DNA from: DATDOR01 sp035512695
GTDB lineage: Bacteria; Chloroflexota; Anaerolineae; Anaerolineales; JABWBV01
Direction of reading: 5' to 3'
DNA length: 19,063 nucleotides
NCBI GenBank assembly: GCA_035512695.1
Contig: DATKDL010000109.1
Coordinates: forward strand, 1-19,063
Shown: positions 14,788 to 19,063 of the stretch, in pieces
Layout of the letters: each line of letters starts with the position of its first letter
Numbering within the stretch: the first letter of the stretch is position 1
The notes under the pieces: model-generated
Told to the model about the DNA's origin: nothing
Seen by the model: the letters and a program-made list of their open reading frames with translations, nothing else
Database searches by the model: none
Translations under genes and position numbers: made by a program

Positions 14788-16194
14788 CTACCTCCTCGCC
14801 GAGGCTTTGCGCCCCAGCCCGAAGATCGACGGCGGCAGGTGGATGCCGGCACCCTCGATCCGTTCCATGAACTTCGGTCGCAAACCGGTCGGACGGAGTT
14901 CGCCGATCACCCGGCCGTTCTCATACCCGGTCTGTTCGAACGCAAAGATGTCGGTGGTCGTGATCACGCTCCCCTCCATCCCGGTCACCTCGGTGATGGC
15001 GACCACCTTGCGGGTGCCGTCGCGCATCCGGTCTTTGTGGACCATCAGATCGATCGCCGAGGAGACCTGCTCTCGAATCGCACGGATCGGCAGCTCCATC
15101 CCCGCCATCATCGTCATGGTCTCGAGGCGGGACAACGTATCGCGCGGGCTGTTGGAGTGCAGGGTCGTCATCGACCCGTCGTGGCCGGTGTTCATCGCCT
15201 GGAGCATATCCAGGGCTGCATCGTCGCGAACCTCGCCGACGATGATCCGATCGGGACGCATCCGCAAGGAGTTGATCACCAGCTGCCGGATGGTCACTTC
15301 CCCGCGCCCTTCGATGTTGGGCGGGCGGGACTCGAGCGTGACGACGTGCTCCTGGCGGAGCTGGAGTTCGGCTGCGTTCTCGATCGTAACGATGCGCTCG
15401 TCGTGTGGGATGAAACCGGATACCACGTTCAAAAGCGTCGTCTTGCCCGAACCGGTACCCCCGGAAATGACGATGTTCAGGCGGGCCTCGACGCAGGCCT
15501 TCAGAAATTGGATCGCCTCCGGCGTGATCGTCCCGAACTCGACCAGCTGCTCGAGTGAAATCGGAACCTTTGAGAACTTCCGGATTGTGATCGTCGGGCC
15601 GACGAGCGAGATCGGGGGGATGACGGAGTTGACCCGGGAGCCGTCCGGGAGCCGGGCGTCCACATACGGGCTGGACTCGTCGATCCGGCGGCCGAGCGGC
15701 GCAACGATCCGGTCGATGATCCGCATAACGTGGTCGTCGCTCTCGAAGGCGACGGGAACGCGCTCGATTTTGCCTTCCCGCTCGATGTAGATGTTCTTGG
15801 CGCCGTTGACCATGACCTCTGTGATGGTGTCGTCCTCCAGCAGGGTCTGGAGCGGTCCGAAGCCGAGGATCTCAGCCGAGATCTGTTCGAAAAGGCGATG
15901 CCGTTCGGCCCGCGTCAGGACGATCTTTTCCTCCGCCAGGATCTGTTCAAACAGGTCCTGGATCGTCCGGCGGACCTCCCCGACCCGGGTGACGTCCATC
16001 CCCGGGTCGAGTTCGGCCAGCAGGCGGTTCTGGACGCGGGTCTTCAAATCGAAATACGTCTCCCGCTGGGAACTGACCCCCGGAGGGGGGGTTCGGCGGG
16101 TTTTCAGCGCCGAAAGCCGGGACTCGTCCTCACCCTTGCCGGCACCCTGGCCCCCGCCTTTACCTTGTTCGATTCGTCTGAGTAAAGAGGACAT
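14788..16194 (-). CDS. tadA: TadA/CpaF pilus assembly ATPase
   Basis: A 468-residue hexameric motor ATPase of the VirB11/TadA family. After a Gly/Lys-rich N-terminus (1-40) comes the helical N-domain (to about 150), then the RecA-like domain with Walker A GGTGSGKTT (K251), the Asp-box region RIIVGEVRDDAALDMLQAMN and the His-box GHDGSMTTLHSNS. It drives assembly of Flp-type pilins through TadB/TadC at the cytoplasmic membrane. The usual GEVRGGE/GEVRDxE sequence reads GEVRDDA here, a mild departure. The start has AAAGGAGA five to six bases upstream, overlapping the tadZ stop; gap of 13 bases. Confidence 0.95.
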   Translation of the reverse strand: MSSLLRRIEQGKGGGQGAGKGEDESRLSALKTRRTPPPGVSSQRETYFDLKTRVQNRLLAELDPGMDVTRVGEVRRTIQDLFEQILAEEKIVLTRAERHRLFEQISAEILGFGPLQTLLEDDTITEVMVNGAKNIYIEREGKIERVPVAFESDDHVMRIIDRIVAPLGRRIDESSPYVDARLPDGSRVNSVIPPISLVGPTITIRKFSKVPISLEQLVEFGTITPEAIQFLKACVEARLNIVISGGTGSGKTTLLNVVSGFIPHDERIVTIENAAELQLRQEHVVTLESRPPNIEGRGEVTIRQLVINSLRMRPDRIIVGEVRDDAALDMLQAMNTGHDGSMTTLHSNSPRDTLSRLETMTMMAGMELPIRAIREQVSSAIDLMVHKDRMRDGTRKVVAITEVTGMEGSVITTTDIFAFEQTGYENGRVIGELRPTGLRPKFMERIEGAGIHLPPSIFGLGRKASARR

Positions 16195-16207
16195 GGCTCA
16201 TCTCCTT

Positions 16208-17413
16208 TCACGGCGCCTTTTCGATAACCAGCTCTGCCAGGGCCTGTAGCGCGCGGCCGATCGGCAGCGCGTTAATTTTACTATCAATCATGAAGGGTAT
16301 TCCGCGGTTGACGGATGGGATGACCGTCCGGCTGTCGAGCGGGACCACGACGTCGATTTTTTTCTTGAAGCTCTCTCCGATCCGCTCCGGGGTGATATTA
16401 ATCCGCTTGTCGTAGCGGTTCATCACAAAAACCAGGTTCGGGGAGGGGATCCCGAGGGCTTGAGCCAGGTCCAGGAACATTTTTGTCCCTGCAATGGAGG
16501 GGATGTCCTGCGTGGAAACCAACAGGACCAGGTCGGCGGCATCGAGGGCCGCGAGGGTGTATTCGGTCAGCGCCGAAGTCGCGTCCACGATCACGTAGTC
16601 GAACTGGCCGCGCATATAGCGGAGCAGCTGCTGAAACTGCTCTCCCGTGATCTCTTCAGCGAACTCGGGTCGCGGCGGGGCGGCGAGGATTTTTACACCG
16701 GATTCAACGTGCTCGATCAGCACCTCGGCGACCACATCTTGATCCAGCTCATTTACGCGGGGAGCCAGGTCACCGATATGGTTCTTGCTGGATTCGTTGA
16801 AAAAGATGGATACGTTCCCGAACTGGAGGTTTCCATCGACCACCAGGACCTGGCAGTCGTCGGACTGCAAACTCACGGCGAGGTTGGCGGCCAGCATGGT
16901 GCAGCCGGTCCCCCCTTTCGGGCTGTAAACGACGATGACGCGACCGTCGACCCCGGGCCGACCGGCGCCGGATGCAGACCCACCCGTCGCATCAACAGTG
17001 GCCGTGCGGGCATCGACTTTGGCGCGTTCTTCGAGCGACATCACACCGGCCCTGCGGATCGCCGAAATCAGTTCGTCGATCGTCGGCGGCTTGGTGAGAA
17101 AATCGCGCGCCCCGGCAAGCATCGCCCGGCGCATATAGTTTGGATCCCCCTGCACGGAAAGGATCACGATCTGGACCGAGGGCGCCTTCTGCCGGATCAG
17201 CTCGGTCGCCAGGATCCCATCCATATCCGGCATGTTGATGTCCATCAGGACGACATGCGGTTCAAGATCGGTCGAGAGATCGATCGCCTCCTGCCCCGTC
17301 CGGGCTGTACCGACGACGACGACATCCGATTCGAACTGGAGCAGCTTGCGGATGTTCTCGCGCGTTTCCGCAATGTCGTCGACGATCAGGACCTTGATTT
17401 TCTCATCCGCCAT
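16208..17413 (-). CDS. tadZ: TadZ/CpaE-like protein: intact receiver domain plus atypical ParA-like ATPase
   Basis: A 401-residue pilus localisation factor. Residues 1-125 are a receiver domain that looks fully functional: D12/D13, phosphoacceptor D58 in LMDINMPDMDG, S86 and K108. A short linker leads to a ParA/MinD-type domain (about 158-400). Its deviant Walker A reads KGGTGCT: the signature K166 is kept but C171 replaces the second lysine that normally holds the phosphates. Walker A' is LVVDGNLQFG and Walker B is DYVIVDATSAL. Loss of that lysine is seen in known TadZ/CpaE proteins, which bind ATP weakly and act as polar landmarks. The complete receiver set is notable because many TadZ proteins have a degenerate one. 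Start: ATG with TTGGAG eight bases upstream. A -10 box and a hairpin lie in its own leader. Confidence 0.92.
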   Translation of the reverse strand: MADEKIKVLIVDDIAETRENIRKLLQFESDVVVVGTARTGQEAIDLSTDLEPHVVLMDINMPDMDGILATELIRQKAPSVQIVILSVQGDPNYMRRAMLAGARDFLTKPPTIDELISAIRRAGVMSLEERAKVDARTATVDATGGSASGAGRPGVDGRVIVVYSPKGGTGCTMLAANLAVSLQSDDCQVLVVDGNLQFGNVSIFFNESSKNHIGDLAPRVNELDQDVVAEVLIEHVESGVKILAAPPRPEFAEEITGEQFQQLLRYMRGQFDYVIVDATSALTEYTLAALDAADLVLLVSTQDIPSIAGTKMFLDLAQALGIPSPNLVFVMNRYDKRINITPERIGESFKKKIDVVVPLDSRTVIPSVNRGIPFMIDSKINALPIGRALQALAELVIEKAP

Positions 17414-17430
17414 CCGGCGTGCTCCAAATG

Positions 17431-17482
17431 GGCGAATTTTGGGGGTGGCTGCGGCTCCGCCGTAGTCGCCCCCAAATTCGCC
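17431..17482. repeat. palindromic repeat in the tadZ leader, adjacent to the Shine-Dalgarno
   Basis: Arms from 17431 (GGCGAATTTTGGGGGTGGCT) and to 17482 (ending CCCCCAAATTCGCC) pair over about 24 bp with one bulged T and three G-U pairs. The core matches the palindrome at 19018-19063. On the tadZ mRNA it ends three bases before the TTGGAG ribosome site (17422-17427), so it may affect initiation. Confidence 0.75.
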
Positions 17483-17507
17483 ACCTCAATTTTCGGAAAG
17501 GTTCTTT

Positions 17508-17513
17508 AGTATA
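17508..17513 (-). promoter_or_regulatory. possible -10 box for tadZ
   Basis: On the minus strand this is TATACT, about 95 bases before the tadZ ATG. It would give a transcript whose leader carries the palindrome at 17431-17482. No good -35 is visible at 16-18 bases. Confidence 0.4.
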
Positions 17514-17562
17514 TCGCATGACCCGGGCCGCACCGTGAATGACGGCTGAGAAACATAGTTTA

Positions 17563-17626
17563 AACGACCGGAGGCTGGGGTGGAAGCCCGTTCGGACCCG
17601 CCACAACCCAGCCTCCGGCTATCGTT
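17563..17626 (-). terminator. probable terminator of cpaB
   Basis: The repeat CCGGAGGCTGGG (17568-17579) pairs with CCCAGCCTCCGG (17607-17618) over 12 bp, extended by AACGA/TCGTT across a 3-base bulge; the GC-rich loop of about 27 bases can fold further. It begins 6 bases after the cpaB stop. On the minus strand the stem is followed by TCGTTTAAAC, a modest T-run. Confidence 0.6.
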
Positions 17627-17631
17627 CTACG

Positions 17632-18810
17632 CTAGGGAGTCGCGGCGTCGTTCGGCAAAGTCGGGAATAGCAATTGGTCGATCCTGGGCTCCAGTCCGTA
17701 GGGCTGTCGCGCCGGGACGAACATGTTGTACTGGTCGAGTAGGAACTGCAGGGTCACCGCTTCCGTCTCCGCGATCGTCGTGTCTTCGGAGGGGCGCATC
17801 GCCAGTGAAAGCCTGGCGCCGTTGAGAACCAGGTAGTTGAGGGTCACCGCATCCTGATACGAGACGACGAGGGTGATCACATCCGGCGGGACGATGACGG
17901 GCGCCACCGGTGCAGCTTCTTCCCCCTCCTCGGCGGCCGGGTCCTGTGCGGCGGCGGCTTCGGCCTCCGCCGCAGCGGCTTCCGCTTCCACCTCTGCCTC
18001 GAGCTTGAACGTACCGACCTGGAGTACCATCGCGTTCTGGATCAGGGTCTGGCTGACGGAGCGCGGCCGCTGCGTCTCGGACGGGACGATGTAAAAAGGC
18101 TGGCCAAGCGTCGGGTCGAGATCCAGCCGTCCGATCGGTGAGACGGCCCCACCGGCGACGATTTGGGCGGTCAGCGTCTGCAGCAGTTCGTTGGTCGTGA
18201 CACTGACCGACTCGGCCGATCCGTCTGTCGACTCCTCGGAAAACGAGACGACGATCGCCGGTCCGGGCGCGATCACGGCGGACGAGTAGTTCGGCAGCGC
18301 GGACTGGAACTGCGTGTCGAGGTCTACAAACAGCAGGCTGACAATGACGTTGACCCGATCGCCGGGCCGCAGCCCGTATGAGACCGATGAAAGCCGGTTG
18401 ATCGGGATCGAAACCCCCACCATGCCATCCTGGATATAGAGCGAAGCCTCGCTGCCGGCCAGTTCGACGGCCTGATCGGACACCATCGATTCGGTCAGGA
18501 ATGCGCCTTGTTCGAGGTCGAATAACGACTTCATGCCGATCACCTGGTCCAGGGCTGTAAACATCCCCGCAAAGGCGCGCTCGCGTGGGATCTGGACGAT
18601 CGCCACCTTGCCTTCGGAGATTTCCTCACCGCGCAAGATCGCCTGCTGCACGATGACGACATCCGTCAGATCGGTCGCAACCGGCTGCTGTGGCTGCCCC
18701 GTATCAACCGGCTGTTGTGCGGGAAACAAGATCGGCAGCGCAAAATACACGGCGAGCAGGCCGAAAATCAGGATCAGGCCCAGCAGGATTAATAATCTAC
18801 CTCGACGCAT
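17632..18810 (-). CDS. cpaB: CpaB/RcpC-like SAF-domain Flp pilus assembly protein
   Basis: A 392-residue membrane-anchored protein. An N-terminal hydrophobic helix (LLILLGLILIFGLLAVYFAL) is followed by an extracytoplasmic SAF domain (about 48-115, VVIVQQAILRGEEISEGKV) and the RcpC/CpaB domain with MVGVSIPINRLSSVSYGLRPGDRVNVIVS. Near residues 270-310 an Ala/Glu-rich, coiled-coil-like insertion interrupts the C-terminal domain, which resumes at PPDVITLVVSYQDAVTLNYLV. In didermic bacteria this protein works with the RcpA secretin; no secretin is present here, so a role in the wall or at the membrane platform is likely. The ATG at 18810 has GAGGAGG four to five bases upstream. It is 218 bases upstream of tadZ and ends in its own hairpin, so tadZ may be transcribed separately. 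Confidence 0.88.
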   Translation of the reverse strand: MRRGRLLILLGLILIFGLLAVYFALPILFPAQQPVDTGQPQQPVATDLTDVVIVQQAILRGEEISEGKVAIVQIPRERAFAGMFTALDQVIGMKSLFDLEQGAFLTESMVSDQAVELAGSEASLYIQDGMVGVSIPINRLSSVSYGLRPGDRVNVIVSLLFVDLDTQFQSALPNYSSAVIAPGPAIVVSFSEESTDGSAESVSVTTNELLQTLTAQIVAGGAVSPIGRLDLDPTLGQPFYIVPSETQRPRSVSQTLIQNAMVLQVGTFKLEAEVEAEAAAAEAEAAAAQDPAAEEGEEAAPVAPVIVPPDVITLVVSYQDAVTLNYLVLNGARLSLAMRPSEDTTIAETEAVTLQFLLDQYNMFVPARQPYGLEPRIDQLLFPTLPNDAATP

Positions 18811-18834
18811 GGTTCCTCCTCAAACGAAGCGGAT

Positions 18835-18950
18835 AATGAAAATCGTTTCATTTCTCGTTATGTTAATCAAATTCAGAGATCGTGCAACTCGAATTGGATT
18901 TCAAATCGGGTCTCTGAATCTCCCTAACCTTAATAAATCTTAACGATTTT
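18835..18950 (-). promoter_or_regulatory. AT-rich control region of cpaB with nested inverted repeats
   Basis: The 253 bases upstream of cpaB have no gene that I can support. Within an AT-rich part, AAAATCGTT (18839-18847) matches AACGATTTT (18942-18950) and ATTCAGAGA (18871-18879) matches TCTCTGAAT (18911-18919); both pairs share nearly the same centre, about 18895. A tight hairpin AATGAAA/TTTCATT lies at 18835-18852. A TTGCAC/AACATA pair with 17-base spacing (18882-18887 and 18859-18864, minus strand) is a weak promoter candidate. This looks like the promoter and operator area of the pilus genes. Confidence 0.4.
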
Positions 18951-19017
18951 ACTCCTTTTGGTCTGCGATCCTACGTTACCATCGGGGGATACGAGCTTAT
19001 CCGAAGATTGGGGCGGC

Positions 19018-19063
19018 GAATTTGGGGGCGGCTGCGGGTGGAGCTGCAGCCGCCCCCAAATTC
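19018..19063. repeat. palindromic repeat at the right edge of the window
   Basis: Arms 19018-19035 and 19046-19063 are exact reverse complements over 18 bp (GAATTTGGGGGCGGCTGC) with a 10-base loop; the left side continues outwards as GGCGGC, so the true stem may be longer beyond the window. It is the cleanest copy of the element also seen at 17431-17482. Confidence 0.8.

Noticed and set aside
14713..15790. Plus-strand frames opposite tadA (14713-15558 and 14771-15790)
   Set aside because: Antisense to a highly conserved ATPase; no motif, and no ribosome site.
18811..19063. A riboswitch such as c-di-GMP-I upstream of cpaB
   Set aside because: I looked for the conserved core on the minus strand and did not find it; the inverted repeats there do not fit that fold.

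Overview
This window reads as a GC-rich bacterial chromosome segment, most plausibly from the Chloroflexota (Anaerolineae-like); the lineage is my inference. The clues are a long SARP/BTAD-type AAA regulator, Pro/Thr-rich and Gly/Ser-rich lipoproteins, a tad pilus ATPase cluster headed by a CpaB/RcpC-like SAF protein with no secretin gene in view, and a REC-fused, thioredoxin-reductase-like flavoprotein. I see no rRNA, tRNA, CRISPR array, transposase or phage gene. Every stretch of sequence is within or close to a protein gene; the longest gene-free stretches are about 250 bases at the right end and about 220 bases before tadZ.

Layout, left to right. (1) 49-2958 (+) encodes a large BTAD/AAA/TPR transcriptional regulator. 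(2) 3049-3915 (-) encodes a secreted M23-type lipoprotein and converges on it across a long hairpin. (3) 4021-7543 (+) is a two-gene unit: a response regulator fused to a glutaredoxin-like domain and a thioredoxin-reductase-like flavoprotein, then a histidine kinase with an N-terminal cyclic-nucleotide-binding domain and a C-terminal CoA-binding (YccU-like) domain. This pair is the most unusual thing here. It looks like a two-component pathway whose output is a flavoenzyme instead of a DNA-binding protein, and the flavoenzyme lacks the CxxC redox pair. (4) 7585-8001 (-) is an OsmC-family protein and 8144-8980 (+) a lipoprotein, divergently transcribed. (5) 9005-11377 (-) is a tight operon of metallo-beta-lactamase-fold protein, cupin and sarcosine-oxidase-like flavoprotein. 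(6) 11434-12006 (-) is long-form hibernation promoting factor. (7) 12133-18810 (-) runs cpaB, tadZ, tadA, tadB, tadC, comF in order of transcription. It holds the motor, assembly platform and localisation factor of a Tad/Flp pilus; pilins, prepilin peptidase and TadE/F are not in the window.

A second theme is the gene boundaries. At least eight carry long, nearly perfect inverted repeats (stems of roughly 12 to 30 bp). Three or four share a related core with the pattern GGCGAATTT-GGGGGCGGC and its complement, so they look like a dispersed palindromic repeat family. Others have the same architecture with unrelated sequence. Some sit where terminators are expected between convergent genes, and one contains both stop codons. 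Others sit in 5' leaders, next to a Shine-Dalgarno site (tadZ) or over a possible start codon (the metallo-beta-lactamase-fold gene).

Starts were chosen by Shine-Dalgarno match, signal peptides and overlap with neighbouring stop codons; several are shorter than the longest open frame.
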